64,000 nt of DNA from Methylobacterium sp. B4 (GCF_003201865.1 NZ_QJJJ01000013.1:55966-119965); one strand, 5' to 3'. Counted from the first letter of the stretch, positions 17,681 through 27,128 are shown. A program made the numbers and translations. The notes: generated by a model not told the origin, from the sequence alone.

Positions 17681-19213
17681 TCAGCCGGCCACCTGCGACC
17701 AGAATCCGCTCTTGCGCCCATGCGCCTTGCGCAACCCCGCCGCATAGGCCTCGTGGCTCGGGGAAAGGTCGCCGGGCGCCAGTTCCCGGGCCAGTTCGCC
17801 CAGCCGCGCGAGGTGTCGGGCGCCGTGCCCGTAGGCGGGAGCGCGACCGCGCTCCAGGATGTCGTCGATGAGCGCGCGGTAGAGGATGCTCGCCGCGAGC
17901 GGGTGATCGGGCTCCAGCGCCTCGGCGGCCGGCGCCAGCAACTCCCAGATGCGGCCCGACCATTCCCGGCGCCGATCGAGCACGAGGCGCGCGGCGCGGT
18001 CGAGGTTCGGCCAGCGGATCAGGAAGGAGAGCGCGCCATGCGGGTCCTTGCGGCTCGCGGCGTGGGCGAAGGCGCGCTCAAGGGCCTCTTCGTCCTCGAA
18101 ATCGGGGAGGCGGGCGAGATAGTCGCGCAGGACATCCGGGTCGAGGCTCGCCTCGAAGCGCGACCAGCGCAGGCTCTGGGCCTCGTCCCTGCGCCCGAGG
18201 GCGTCGAGGATGCGAATCTCGACCGCCTCCCGCGCCCGGTCTGGCCCCTCGGCGTCGATCTCTCCCGCGATCAGATCGGCGCGGGTGACGACCCGCATGC
18301 CCTGCCTCCGGCGGCGCCGAATCCAGTCGAGGGCTTCTGCCGCGCGGCCCGCCGTGAGCAGGCGCTCGGCCACCGCGACGGTGTCGGGCTGCTCCGGCGA
18401 CATCTCCTGCTCGATGGCGATGAAGGCGTCGGCGTCGCCGCGGATGTCGGCGATGACCTGACGCAGGCGGTTGAGGCGGTGACGCTGATAGCGCCGCTCC
18501 CATTCCTGGCCGCCGGCGGCGAGGACGGCACCCTTGCCCTCGGAAGCCGGCAGCGCCGCGATCGCCTCCGTCAGGGCCGCGTCGAGGGGATCGAGCGCCG
18601 CCGCGGATAGGTTGGGCAGGAGGTCGACCAGCAGGCCGCCGATGAGGCCGAACCCGTCGCCTTCGAGACCGGCGAGGGCGCGTGTGGCGAAGCGCACGGC
18701 CGCATCGGCGGGCAGGGATGCCGCGAGTCCGGAGGCGGCTTCCGCCGCCGCCTCGTAGACCGCGTGCACCTGCCCGCTCGAATCGTCCACCCGCTCCAGC
18801 GTGGCGTCGGCGCCGAGCAGGAAGCGCAGCAGCCGGTCGAGGGCCAATCCCGCATCGAGGGGCTTCAGGTCGGCGAGGATGGTGGCGAGCGTCGCGTCGA
18901 GGTCGGCGGCGAAGGCCCGGCGCTTCTGCCAGTCGATGTAGCCGCGCGCCTTTTCCAGGGCCGAGAGGCGCCGGTCGATCATGGCCGCCACCGTGTCGGG
19001 TCCCTGCAGAGCCGCGAGAGCGGCTCTGACCCGCTTCTTGAAGGCGGCGCTCTGGCCGACCTCTTCGAGGACCAGCGCGATCAGCCGCTCGTGGCTCAGT
19101 GCGGCGAGGCTCTCGCGGGTCGGGGTCGTGCTGCGGGGCTTGCGCGGCTTCGCGGCGGCCGGCTTCGCCTCCGCTGCCGCCGTCTCGACCGCCGCCTTCG
19201 CCCGTCGCGCCAT
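17681..19213 (-). CDS. DUF6880 family protein
   Basis: This 510-residue protein begins with an Ala/Lys/Pro-rich tail (about residues 1-30) and continues as an all-helical protein with TPR-like repeated helical pairs, as in VAERLLTAGRAAEALDWI and AGLRKAHGRKSGFW at the end. I recognise it as the DUF6880 type, which has no established function. There is no signal peptide or membrane segment. It lies 30 bases downstream of mutT on the same strand and may be the last gene of the argJ set. The frame is intact and the start at 19213 is the first ATG after mutT. A role in protein binding is plausible from the helical repeats, but that is inference. Confidence 0.75.
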   Translation of the reverse strand: MARRAKAAVETAAAEAKPAAAKPRKPRSTTPTRESLAALSHERLIALVLEEVGQSAAFKKRVRAALAALQGPDTVAAMIDRRLSALEKARGYIDWQKRRAFAADLDATLATILADLKPLDAGLALDRLLRFLLGADATLERVDDSSGQVHAVYEAAAEAASGLAASLPADAAVRFATRALAGLEGDGFGLIGGLLVDLLPNLSAAALDPLDAALTEAIAALPASEGKGAVLAAGGQEWERRYQRHRLNRLRQVIADIRGDADAFIAIEQEMSPEQPDTVAVAERLLTAGRAAEALDWIRRRRRQGMRVVTRADLIAGEIDAEGPDRAREAVEIRILDALGRRDEAQSLRWSRFEASLDPDVLRDYLARLPDFEDEEALERAFAHAASRKDPHGALSFLIRWPNLDRAARLVLDRRREWSGRIWELLAPAAEALEPDHPLAASILYRALIDDILERGRAPAYGHGARHLARLGELARELAPGDLSPSHEAYAAGLRKAHGRKSGFWSQVAG

Positions 19214-19243
19214 CCCGCCCGTCCCCGCCGGGCCCGGCCCCGG

Positions 19244-19663
19244 TCAAGGGCCGAGCAGATCGATCAGGAAGGGGATCAGCGGCAGATCGGCCGGCGGCAT
19301 CGGCAGGTCGCGCAACGCGCCCGGGCGGACCCAGCGGAGCGCCTGCGCCTCGCGCGACTGCGGAAACCCTTCCCAACGTCGGCAGATGTAGAGCGGCATG
19401 AGCAGGTGGAAATCCGGATAGGCGTGGCTCGCGAAGGTGAGCGGCGCGAGGCACGGCTCCTTCACCGCGATGCCGAGTTCCTCGGCGAGTTCGCGGATCA
19501 GGGTCTCCTCCGGTCGCTCATTGGGCTCGACCTTGCCGCCGGGAAACTCCCACAGGCCTGCCAGCGCCTTGCCCTCCGGACGCTGGGCCATCAGCACTCG
19601 CCCGTCGCCATCGACCAGGGCCGCCGCGACGACGAGCAGCAGCTTGAGGGGGACCGCGCTCAT
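19244..19663 (-). CDS. mutT: MutT-like 8-oxo-dGTP diphosphatase (Nudix hydrolase)
   Basis: The 139-residue protein is a Nudix hydrolase with a full Nudix box at residues 43-65 (Gly43, Glu49, then RELAEELGI at 57-65), preceded by GLWEFPGG as in MutT. It should hydrolyse oxidised nucleotides such as 8-oxo-dGTP to keep them out of DNA. Length and layout (AAALVDGDGRVLMAQRPEGK at the start) match bacterial MutT. The ATG overlaps the stop of the SIMPL-domain gene by four bases, placing it third in a tightly coupled set: argJ, SIMPL gene, mutT. This argJ-mutT association is seen in other Rhizobiales, as far as I recall. Confidence 0.92.
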   Translation of the reverse strand: MSAVPLKLLLVVAAALVDGDGRVLMAQRPEGKALAGLWEFPGGKVEPNERPEETLIRELAEELGIAVKEPCLAPLTFASHAYPDFHLLMPLYICRRWEGFPQSREAQALRWVRPGALRDLPMPPADLPLIPFLIDLLGP

Positions 19664-20376
19664 CGGCCGATCGCGAAGACCGCCTCGACCTCGGCCGCAG
19701 TCTCGATCGAGCCGGCCTCGACCGGCACCGCGGTGCGGCCGCGCGGTGCCGCCGCCTTCGCCATGGAGAGGGCGTAGGGCATCGGGCGCGGCTCGGCCCG
19801 GGGGGGCGAGTCGATCGACAGGACGGAGCCGAGCTTCACGCCGGTCGCCTCGGCGATGCGCTCCGCCTGGGCGCGCGCATCCCTGACCGCCCCGACCTGC
19901 ACCGCGGATTCGGCCGCCTGCGGATCGCGCAGGCCGAAGCTGATCCCCTCGATGCGGTTCGCGCCGGAATCGAGCGCGCGCCGCATCAGTTCGCCGAGCT
20001 TGCCCATCTCCGCGAGGCGCACGCGCACGCGGTTGCCTGCCGTGTAGCCGTCGGCCTGCTCATCCGTCGTGCCGTCCGGCCGGCGTACGGTTCGGGTTCG
20101 TGGCTGAAGCGTGACGGAGGAGGTGCCGATATCGGCCTCGGCCACGCCCATCTCTCGCGCCGTGGCGATGATGCCCTTGGCCGCCCGGCTCGCGGCGTCG
20201 AGGGCGGCGGCCGGGGTGGCGCCGCGGCTCTCCACGCCGATCTGCACCGAGGCGAAATCCGGTGCGATCTCCTGCGAGGCCCGGCCGATCACACGGATGC
20301 GGCCCTCGTCGTCCGCCGCGGCGGGGGCGATGGGAAACGCGAGGAGCGCCAGCGCGGCGAGGGGGGCGAGCTTCAC
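19660..20376 (-). CDS. Exported SIMPL-domain (DUF541) protein
   Basis: The 238-residue protein starts with a signal peptide ([20 protein letters not shown]) and then a SIMPL domain, recognisable from [20 protein letters not shown], a helix with [14 protein letters not shown], and [16 protein letters not shown] proteins are periplasmic or surface proteins of unknown mechanism, some linked to stress tolerance. It starts with GTG in a GTGA overlap with the argJ stop and ends in an ATGA overlap with mutT, so its translation is coupled on both sides. The open frame runs far upstream through argJ in another phase, but only the GTG at 20376 gives the signal peptide. Confidence 0.88.
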   Translation of the reverse strand: MKLAPLAALALLAFPIAPAAADDEGRIRVIGRASQEIAPDFASVQIGVESRGATPAAALDAASRAAKGIIATAREMGVAEADIGTSSVTLQPRTRTVRRPDGTTDEQADGYTAGNRVRVRLAEMGKLGELMRRALDSGANRIEGISFGLRDPQAAESAVQVGAVRDARAQAERIAEATGVKLGSVLSIDSPPRAEPRPMPYALSMAKAAAPRGRTAVPVEAGSIETAAEVEAVFAIGR

Positions 20377-21617
20377 GAGCGGTAATCTCCGTTGATCGCG
20401 ACGTAGGCCTTGGTGAGGTCGCAGGTCCAAACCCGCGCCCGCCCCTGGCCGAGGCCGAGATCGACCCGGACGGTGATCTCGGGCTCGCGCATCACGGCGC
20501 TGGCCGCGGCCTCGCTGTAATCGGGATCGCGCGCGCCCTGCACGGCGACGCGAACGTCCCCGAACCAGATCGCCAGCCGGTCGCGGTCGGCGGGTTCGCC
20601 GGCCTTGCCGACGGCCATGACGACGCGGCCCCAATTGGCGTCCTCGCCGGCCACCGCCGTCTTCACCAGCGGCGAGTTGGCGATCGACATGGCGATGCGG
20701 TGGGCCGACGCGTCGTTCTCGGCGCCCTCCACTCTGACGGTGACGAGCTTGTTGGCGCCCTCCCCGTCCCGGGCGACGAGTTGCGCCAGCTCGATCAGCA
20801 GATCGTCGAGCGCGGCGCGGAAAGCGGCCAGCCGCGAATCGTTCGCATCGCCGACCGCCTCGTTGCCCGCCGTGCCGGTGGCGAAGAGCAGCAGGGTGTC
20901 GGATGTGGAGGTGTCGCCGTCCACGGTCACGCAGTTGAACGAGGTCTTGGTGCCCTCGCTCAGGAGGGTCTGAAGCACCTCCCGCGGCAGGGCCGCATCG
21001 GTGAAGGCGAAGGAGAGCATCGTCGCCATGTCGGGGGCGATCATACCCGCGCCCTTCGCGATGCCGTTGATCGTCACCGGCACGCCGCCGATCTCGGTGC
21101 GGCGGGTGGCGAGCTTCGGGAAGGTATCCGTCGTCATGATGGCTGTCGCCGCCTGCGCCCAGGCCTCGGCGCCGCCCTCGGCGCGCGCGGCGCAATCGGC
21201 CAACACGCCCTCGAACTTGCGGGCATCGAGCGGTTCGCCGATCACGCCGGTCGAGGCGATCATCACGGCGGACGGGGCACAGCCCGCCGCCTGCCCCGCG
21301 ATCTCGGCGGTGAGCGCCACGGCCTCGCGGCCCTTCAGGCCGGTGAAAGCGTTGGCGTTGCCCGAATTGACGACGAGCGCCCGCGCGCCGAGGCCCGTGG
21401 TCAGAGCATCGCGGCACCAATCGACCGGGGCGGAGGGGCAGCGGGAGCGGGTGAACACCCCGGCCACGGCGGTGCCCTCGTCGAGCGCCACGTAGAGCAC
21501 GTCCGTGCGGTCCTTGTAGCGGATGCCGGCCTGGGCAGTGGCCAGACGCACGCCCGCGATCTCGGGCAGCGCGGGCGTGGTCGACGGCGCCAGCGGCGAG
21601 ATTTCGGTGGATGACAT
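20373..21617 (-). CDS. argJ: Bifunctional ornithine acetyltransferase/N-acetylglutamate synthase
   Basis: ArgJ moves the acetyl group from N-acetylornithine to glutamate, and can also use acetyl-CoA to make N-acetylglutamate, in arginine synthesis. The 414-residue precursor cleaves itself between Ala198 and Thr199 in [14 protein letters not shown]; Thr199 becomes the nucleophile of the beta chain. Other family marks are [11 protein letters not shown] at 83-93 and the C-terminus [10 protein letters not shown]. The start at 21617 ([11 protein letters not shown]) follows GGAG at good spacing; the open frame upstream to 21812 is not protein-like. It leads an overlapping set with the SIMPL gene and mutT. 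Confidence 0.96.
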   Translation of the reverse strand: MSSTEISPLAPSTTPALPEIAGVRLATAQAGIRYKDRTDVLYVALDEGTAVAGVFTRSRCPSAPVDWCRDALTTGLGARALVVNSGNANAFTGLKGREAVALTAEIAGQAAGCAPSAVMIASTGVIGEPLDARKFEGVLADCAARAEGGAEAWAQAATAIMTTDTFPKLATRRTEIGGVPVTINGIAKGAGMIAPDMATMLSFAFTDAALPREVLQTLLSEGTKTSFNCVTVDGDTSTSDTLLLFATGTAGNEAVGDANDSRLAAFRAALDDLLIELAQLVARDGEGANKLVTVRVEGAENDASAHRIAMSIANSPLVKTAVAGEDANWGRVVMAVGKAGEPADRDRLAIWFGDVRVAVQGARDPDYSEAAASAVMREPEITVRVDLGLGQGRARVWTCDLTKAYVAINGDYRS

Positions 21618-21843
21618 CGGTCGGCTCCGTCTCTGATTCCGTGCCCGCCGCGGCGGGCCGCACGAGAGCGGCGCCCTCGCACGCGGACGCGACACCGGGA
21701 TGAAGCCCGGCATCGCCGGCCGTTCTCTCGCCCCCGGGCCGTCGCGCGTCAACACGCGCAGGGAGCGCGGCTCGGGGCACCGTCGTGGACGCTTTGCGAA
21801 AAGCAGAGCCACTTGAATCCGTTACGCAATACGCTAACCTCGA

Positions 21844-22314
21844 ATGATGCAGCGCAAACTGGATCTGGACGACGGCCCGATCGACACTGCGATGTCCTTC
21901 GCGGGCGCGGAGGGAGCCGCACCCTCTTCTTCGCGCAGCTGCTACGGCGTCCAGGTCCTGATCGCGGGGCGCCGCAAGCAGTGGCGCGACGACGTGATCG
22001 GACAGATCCGGCGCGCCGGCTACAGCGCGATCACCGTCGACTCCGCCGTCGATGCCCTGACGGTTCTCGTGCTCGGCCTGCCCGTCGACGTTCTCGTGAC
22101 CGATGCGGAGCTGCACGGCACGATGGGTTTTGGCGAACTCGCCGCGGAAGCGCGTGCGCTGCGGCCGAATCTCGGCATCGTCGTCGCCTGCGACGGTGCG
22201 ATCGCGGATTGCATCGAGCGGATGCCGTCGGACACGCTGCTGGTGCCGCGCCCGGCGGAGGAAGAGGCGGTCGCGACCTCGGTGCGCGAGGCCCTCGCCG
22301 CGCGCGCCGCCTGA
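21844..22314 (+). CDS. Receiver-like domain protein lacking most catalytic residues
   Basis: This 156-residue protein has a 33-residue leader and then a CheY-like fold: VQVLIAGRRKQWR (strand 1 and helix 1), VDVLVTDAEL (strand 3 with the phospho-acceptor-like Asp), LGIVVACDGA (strand 4) and DTLLVPRPAEEE (strand 5). The acidic pair normally found after strand 1 is replaced by Gly-Arg-Arg, the Thr/Ser after strand 4 is not in place, and the conserved Lys of strand 5 is Arg. So it is probably a pseudo-receiver that binds a partner without standard phosphotransfer. No output domain is present. It is divergent from argJ; an ATG-ATG pair marks the start. The assignment to the receiver fold is mine, by pattern. 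Confidence 0.65.
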   Translation: MMQRKLDLDDGPIDTAMSFAGAEGAAPSSSRSCYGVQVLIAGRRKQWRDDVIGQIRRAGYSAITVDSAVDALTVLVLGLPVDVLVTDAELHGTMGFGELAAEARALRPNLGIVVACDGAIADCIERMPSDTLLVPRPAEEEAVATSVREALAARAA

Positions 22315-22397
22315 GGCCGAGGCGCCTGCCGCGACGATAGGGCCCGTACCGCGATGTGCGCTGCGCGTGGCAGCTTCCGGTCCGGAGGAATCACGCC

Positions 22398-22952
22398 ATG
22401 ACGATACGACGCCGCGAGTGCCTCGCCCTGCTCGCCCTCTTCGCTGCGGCGCCCGCCCGCGCCGGGGAAGCCGGCCCCGCCGGAGCCTTCGCCTTCGATA
22501 AGCCCGGCGGCGGCAGCCTTGCCCTGGCCGATCTGGCGGGCAAGCCCATCCTCGTCGTCAACACCGCCACGGCCTGCGGTTTCGCTCCCCAATTCGCCGG
22601 CCTTCAGGGCCTGTGGACCCGCTTCGGCGAGCGGGGCCTGACGGTGATCGCCGTCCCCTCCCCCGATTTCGGAAACCAGGAACCGCTCGACGGGACCGCC
22701 ATCGCCGAGGCGGCGCGCAAGAACCACGGCGTCACCTTCCCGGTCACCGACAAGACCCATGTCCGGGGCGCGGGCGCGCACCCGTTCTATCGCTGGGCGG
22801 CGGAGCAGAAGCCGGGCCAGACGCCGCAATGGAACTTCCACAAGTATCTCGTCGGCCGCGACGGCACCCTGCGGGCCGCCTTCGCCACGCCGGTCGATCC
22901 GAGCGATCCGCGCATCGTCAGCGCCATCGTCGCGGAGCTGGGGCAGGCCTGA
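22398..22952 (+). CDS. Exported glutathione peroxidase family protein
   Basis: The 184-residue protein has an N-terminal signal (TIRRRECLALLALFAAAPA) followed by a thioredoxin-fold peroxidase of the glutathione peroxidase family. The peroxidatic cysteine is Cys60 in VNTATACGFAPQF, and the Trp-Asn of the active site is in PQWNFHKYLV near residue 142. A Gln equivalent to the tetrad lies in the middle segment. Such cysteine-type enzymes usually reduce hydroperoxides with thioredoxin rather than glutathione. The exported location is less common than the cytoplasmic form. The ATG at 22398 follows CCGGAGGAATCACGCC, a strong ribosome site. Confidence 0.88.
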   Translation: MTIRRRECLALLALFAAAPARAGEAGPAGAFAFDKPGGGSLALADLAGKPILVVNTATACGFAPQFAGLQGLWTRFGERGLTVIAVPSPDFGNQEPLDGTAIAEAARKNHGVTFPVTDKTHVRGAGAHPFYRWAAEQKPGQTPQWNFHKYLVGRDGTLRAAFATPVDPSDPRIVSAIVAELGQA

Positions 22953-22980
22953 TCCGGCCGAGCGTCGTCCGACGGCGCCT

Positions 22981-23205
22981 TCACCACCCCGGGATCGCGG
23001 CGGGCGGAACCGGTCCGCGCTCGATCCGGGCCGGGGGGCGGGGCCGAGCGGCGCGCACGGGCCGAAGGCGCCCGTCCGGCCCGACCAGCCGCGGCGGAGC
23101 CGAGGGGTAGTTCGAAGCGAAGGGGTTCGACGGCACGTCCTGCGCCGAACAGGGCAGGACGCCGAGGCAGAGGCTTGCGGCGGCGAGGGCGAGGATCGGG
23201 CGCAT
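22981..23205 (-). CDS. Small secreted proline-rich protein
   Basis: The 74-residue protein has a signal peptide (MRPILALAAASLCLGVLPCS) with a likely cut near SAQ, and a short mature part rich in Pro and Arg (RPVRAARPRPPARIERGPVP). I do not recognise a family. It is convergent with the glutathione peroxidase gene, 28 bases apart, and divergent from the next small gene at 23305. The ribosome site is weak. Composition and the clear signal peptide favour a real gene. Confidence 0.6.
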   Translation of the reverse strand: MRPILALAAASLCLGVLPCSAQDVPSNPFASNYPSAPPRLVGPDGRLRPVRAARPRPPARIERGPVPPAAIPGW

Positions 23206-23304
23206 CGGGCGTGTTTTTTCCGGGCGGGGAGGTCTCGTGCCAGCATAGGGCGGCTCCCCATATGGCGACAGGCCGCGTCTCGCCGCGGCTTCGGGAGGTC
23301 CAGC

Positions 23305-23532
23305 ATGGAACCGCACAGCTTCGAGCATGACGGGATCGTCTACGAGGTGAATTTCGAGCGTCGGCCGGAGGGCTGGATCGCCCGCATCCGGCCCGAGGAC
23401 GGGGCGGAGGCGCATGTCTTCGCCTTTCCCGACGGGGTCGGCTTCGATCCGCAGGACGTGCGCGGCTCCCTCATCGCCGGCTGCCGGGCGGTGGTCGAGC
23501 GGCTGCCGCAGCGCCCGCCCACGCGGCACTGA
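23305..23532 (+). CDS. Small protein of unknown function (75 aa)
   Basis: The 75-residue protein (MEPHSFEHDGIVYEVNFERR at the start) looks like a compact alpha/beta domain, with strands at residues 8-20 and 22-30 and a helix at 53-67. It has no signal peptide or membrane segment. The ATG follows GGGAGGTCCAGC, a good ribosome site. I do not recognise the family. It is followed 90 bases later by the DUF2188 gene on the same strand. Confidence 0.65.
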   Translation: MEPHSFEHDGIVYEVNFERRPEGWIARIRPEDGAEAHVFAFPDGVGFDPQDVRGSLIAGCRAVVERLPQRPPTRH

Positions 23533-23622
23533 GGCCCTGGGGATACGGAACCTCCGGCAGCGCAACCGGTTCGGGCTCCATCACACGCGCTCATCCGAGC
23601 CGAAGCGAACGGATCTCCGCAG

Positions 23623-23865
23623 ATGACCGAAGTCACCTACCACATCGTCGAGCACGACGGCGGCTTTGCCTACAAGGTCGGGGACGTGTTCTCTGAGACC
23701 TTCCCGAGCCGGCAGGAGGCGCTGGAGGCTGCGCAGGCTGCCGCCGCAGAGCAGCAGGTGCCGGGCTCGACCGAGGGCATCCGCTACCAGGACGGGCGCG
23801 GACAGTGGCACGACGAGACCGCCCAGGGCAGCGACCGTCCGATCGCCCGCGTGGCGGAGGACTGA
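23623..23865 (+). CDS. DUF2188 domain protein
   Basis: The 80-residue protein reads as a DUF2188 domain: TYHIVEHDGGFAYKVGDVFS, then a helix SRQEALEAAQAAAAEQ, then the final strand IRYQDGRGQWHDE. The family is small, cytoplasmic and of unknown function. The frame is intact and ends at a TGA at 23863-23865. A degenerate palindromic repeat follows before putA, which converges on it. Confidence 0.85.
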   Translation: MTEVTYHIVEHDGGFAYKVGDVFSETFPSRQEALEAAQAAAAEQQVPGSTEGIRYQDGRGQWHDETAQGSDRPIARVAED

Positions 23866-23907
23866 CGCCTCGCGTCCGACGACCTTGGCTGTTCGATCGA
23901 GAATCGG

Positions 23908-23984
23908 CGTCAGCGAAACGGTCCAGTTGCGCGACCTCCCCCGGATCGTATCGAGCGCTGGATCGCTCCGCCTCGCCGTGACGG
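23908..23984. repeat. Worn copy of the REP-like palindromic element
   Basis: The right half CTGGATCGCTCCGCCTCGCC followed by GTGACGG at 23958-23984 matches the right half of the element at 17565-17652. The left half GCGTCAGCGAAACGGTCCAG is much changed. It sits between DUF2188 and putA, which converge. Confidence 0.45.
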
Positions 23985-24020
23985 GGTCTCGTTGCCCGAA
24001 GACATCGGGCGGCTCTCGCC

Positions 24021-27000
24021 TCAACCGTCGAGGGTGATGAGCCCGACGCTGCCGCCCGCGGCCGCCGTGTTCACGGTGAGCGTGCGCTCGGTGGCGAAGC
24101 GGGGCAGGTAATGCGGGCCGCCGGCCTTCGGGCCGGTGCCGGAAAGGCCGGTGCCGCCGAAGGGCTGGCTGCCCACGACCGCCCCGATCATGTTGCGGTT
24201 CACGTAGACGTTGCCGTGGGGCAAGGCGGCGGCGATCCGCTCGGCGGCCTCCTCGATCCGCGAATGGATGCCGAGCGTCAGACCGTAGCCGCCCTGCCGG
24301 ATCGCTTCGATGACGCGATCAAGGTTGCTCGCGGGATAGCGCACCACGTGGAGGATCGGGCCGAACACCTCCTCGCGTAAATCCGAGACACGATCGATCT
24401 CGAAGACGTGCGGTGCCACGTAGAGCCCGTCCGGCGCGCTGCCCGCATGATGCGTTCGCGCCGAGGCCCGCATCCGCGCGACATACGCCTCGAGCCGCTG
24501 CTTGGCCTGCCCGTCGATCACCGGTCCGAGATCGGTCGCGAGCGCGCGCGGATCGCCGACCCGGAGTTCGCGAGCGGCGCCGACCACCTCCGCGATCATC
24601 CGCTCCGCCACCTCCTCCTGAACCAAGAGAAGCCGCAGCGCCGAGCAGCGCTGGCCGGCCGAGCGGAAGGCGGAGGTCACGACGTCGTCCGCCACCTGCT
24701 CCGGCAGGGCGGTGGCATCGACGATCATGGCGTTGATGCCGCCGGTCTCGGCGATCAGCGGAAGGATCGCACCGTCGCGGGCGGCGAGCGCCCGGTTGAT
24801 GCTCTGCGCCGTCGCCGTGGAGCCGGTGAAGACGACACCGCCGAGTAAGGGATGGCCGATCAGGGCCGCCCCTGTCTCCGGTCCGCCGGGAACGAGATGC
24901 AGGGCGCCCGCCGGCACGCCGGCGGCGTGCAGCAGGCGCACGGCGAGATGGGCGATCAGGGACGTCTGCGGCGCGGGCTTGGCGACGACCGCGTTGCCCG
25001 CCATCAGCGCCGCCGAAACCTGCCCCGTGAAGATCGCGAGCGGGAAGTTCCAGGGCGAGATCGCCACGAAGACGCCGCGTCCGGCCAGACGAAGGGTGTT
25101 GGCTTCGCCTGCCGGGCCGGGCAGAGCAGCCGGCGTCGCGAAGAGGCGGCGCCCCTCCGCCGCGTAGAAGCGCAGGAAGTCGATCGCCTCGCGCCACTCG
25201 GCCACGGCGTCGTCCAGGGTCTTGCCGGCTTCCGTCTGGAGGAGATGGAGCAGGCGCGCGCGCTCGCCCACGAAGGCGTCGGCGGCCCGCTCCAGGCAGG
25301 CGGCGCGCTCGGCGGCCGAGGTCGCGCTCCAGGCGGGGAAGCCGCGCCACGCCGCCTGCATGGCCCGCGCTGCGGTCTCGGGCCCCGTCTCCCTCACGCT
25401 GCCGAGCGGCACGCGATCGATCGGGCCGAGGAGCGGGCGGCCCGGCCCGGGAACGGTGGCGCCGTCGATGACGGGACCGCTCTCGCCCGGGCCGGCAGCG
25501 GCCTCGATTTCGGCCGTGAGGCGCCGGAGCGCCGCGCTATCGCCGAAGGCGAGGCCCGGGCTGTTGGGTCGCCCGTCGAAGAGGTCGCGCGGCAGCGGGA
25601 TCTTCGGGTGGCGGGCCCGCGACGGGTCATCGATCAGCGCCTGCGGCCGGACGAGCAGGTCCGCGATCGGAACGGAGGGATCGCCGGCCCGAGAGACGAA
25701 CGACGAGTTCGCCCCGTTCTCCAGCAGGCGGCGCACAAGGTAGGCGAGCAGCTCGCGGTGGCCGCCGACGGGCGCGTAGACCCGCTGGCCGATGTCCGGT
25801 GCGCGCGCGGCGAGTCGTTCGTAGAGCGCCTCGCCCATGCCGTGCAGCCGCTGGAACTCGAAGCCCGCCTCCCCTTGCCCGGGCCGCTCGACCTGTCCGG
25901 CGAGGCCGAGCACGCTCGCCACGGTGAGCGCGTTGTGCGTAGCGAACTGCGGATAGAGCCGGGGGCGGTGCGCGAGCAGGTGCCGGGCGGCGACGAGATA
26001 GTTCAGATCCGTCATCGCCTTGCGGGTGAAGACGGGATAGTCGGGCAGCCCCAGGACCTGGGCGAGCTTCACTTCGGTATCCCAGTAGGCACCCTTCACG
26101 AGGCGTACCATCAGCCGCCGGTCGTGATGGGTGGCGAGCGCGGCCACGTGGTCGATCACGGCCAGACAACGCTTCGAATAGGCCTGGACGGCGAGCCCGT
26201 ACCCATCCCAGCCCGCGAGCGCCGGATCGGCCAGGACCGCGGCGAAGACCGCCAGCGAGAGTTCGAGGCGTTCGGCTTCCTCCGCGTCGAGGGTGAAGTT
26301 GAGGTCGTGAGCGCGGGCCTCGCGCGCGAGATCGCGCACCACAGGAACCAACTCGGCCATGACCCGGACGGCCTGCATCGGCGCGTAGCGCGGGTGGAGC
26401 GCCGAGAGCTTCACGGAGATACCCGGCCGGGCCGGCAGGGCGGCGTTGCCCGCCTCACGGCCGATCCGTGCGATCGCCTCGGAATAGGCGTGGCGATAGC
26501 CCTCCGCATCCTGCGCGGTGCGGGCGCCCTCGCCCAGCATGTCGAAGGAGTAGCGCAGGCGCCGGGCTGAACCCGAGCCGGTCCGCCTGAGCGCCGTCGC
26601 GATATCCTCGGCCAGGACGAACTGCCCGCCCATCACCCGCATCGCCCGGTGGGCCGCCGCCCGCACGGCCGGGCGGCCCAGGCGCCGCACCATGCCGCCG
26701 AGCGTGACTTCCGGCGTGTCCTGCGGCCCGACGAGGCGGGCGCCGAGACCCAGCGCCCAGGCGGCGGCCTGGGCGAGTCCGTTCTCCGAGCGTGCCGTGT
26801 GATGGGCGAAGTCGCCCTCGCGCAGCTTGTCGGCGATCAGCCGGTCGGCGGTCGCCGCATCGGGAACCCGCAGCAGCGCCTCGGCGAGGCTCATGAGGGC
26901 CAAGCCCTCGCGGGTCGTGAGCGCGTATTCCCGCAGCAGGGCCTCGACCGCGCCGTGGCCGGCATCGGCCCGGACGGCGCCGATCAGGTCCGTAGCCAGG

Positions 27001-27128
27001 GCATCGACCGCCGCCTCCGTCGCACCGGACTGCGTCGCGCCGCGCAGGAGGCTTTCGGCCAGGGCTCCATCGTCGGGCGCGTAGGGCGCCTCGAAGCGCG
27101 GAGGCGGCACGGGGCCCGGTGCAATCAT
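24021..27128 (-). CDS. putA: Bifunctional proline dehydrogenase / P5C dehydrogenase PutA
   Basis: PutA oxidises proline to glutamate in two steps: FAD-dependent proline dehydrogenase, then NAD-dependent glutamate-semialdehyde dehydrogenase. From the start at 27128 it has 1,035 residues, the length of the short bifunctional type without the N-terminal ribbon-helix-helix repressor domain. The proline dehydrogenase domain shows KLSALHPRY, VRLVKGAYWDTEVKLA and FATHNALTVASV; the dehydrogenase domain shows LIAETGGINAMIVD and the catalytic Cys828 in SAGQRCSAL. The GGGGA at eight bases upstream favours 27128; in-frame ATGs at 27161 and 27164 would add 11-12 residues. No PutR-type regulator is adjacent. 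It lies 82 bases downstream of the AsmA-family gene. Confidence 0.95.
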   Translation of the reverse strand: MIAPGPVPPPRFEAPYAPDDGALAESLLRGATQSGATEAAVDALATDLIGAVRADAGHGAVEALLREYALTTREGLALMSLAEALLRVPDAATADRLIADKLREGDFAHHTARSENGLAQAAAWALGLGARLVGPQDTPEVTLGGMVRRLGRPAVRAAAHRAMRVMGGQFVLAEDIATALRRTGSGSARRLRYSFDMLGEGARTAQDAEGYRHAYSEAIARIGREAGNAALPARPGISVKLSALHPRYAPMQAVRVMAELVPVVRDLAREARAHDLNFTLDAEEAERLELSLAVFAAVLADPALAGWDGYGLAVQAYSKRCLAVIDHVAALATHHDRRLMVRLVKGAYWDTEVKLAQVLGLPDYPVFTRKAMTDLNYLVAARHLLAHRPRLYPQFATHNALTVASVLGLAGQVERPGQGEAGFEFQRLHGMGEALYERLAARAPDIGQRVYAPVGGHRELLAYLVRRLLENGANSSFVSRAGDPSVPIADLLVRPQALIDDPSRARHPKIPLPRDLFDGRPNSPGLAFGDSAALRRLTAEIEAAAGPGESGPVIDGATVPGPGRPLLGPIDRVPLGSVRETGPETAARAMQAAWRGFPAWSATSAAERAACLERAADAFVGERARLLHLLQTEAGKTLDDAVAEWREAIDFLRFYAAEGRRLFATPAALPGPAGEANTLRLAGRGVFVAISPWNFPLAIFTGQVSAALMAGNAVVAKPAPQTSLIAHLAVRLLHAAGVPAGALHLVPGGPETGAALIGHPLLGGVVFTGSTATAQSINRALAARDGAILPLIAETGGINAMIVDATALPEQVADDVVTSAFRSAGQRCSALRLLLVQEEVAERMIAEVVGAARELRVGDPRALATDLGPVIDGQAKQRLEAYVARMRASARTHHAGSAPDGLYVAPHVFEIDRVSDLREEVFGPILHVVRYPASNLDRVIEAIRQGGYGLTLGIHSRIEEAAERIAAALPHGNVYVNRNMIGAVVGSQPFGGTGLSGTGPKAGGPHYLPRFATERTLTVNTAAAGGSVGLITLDG

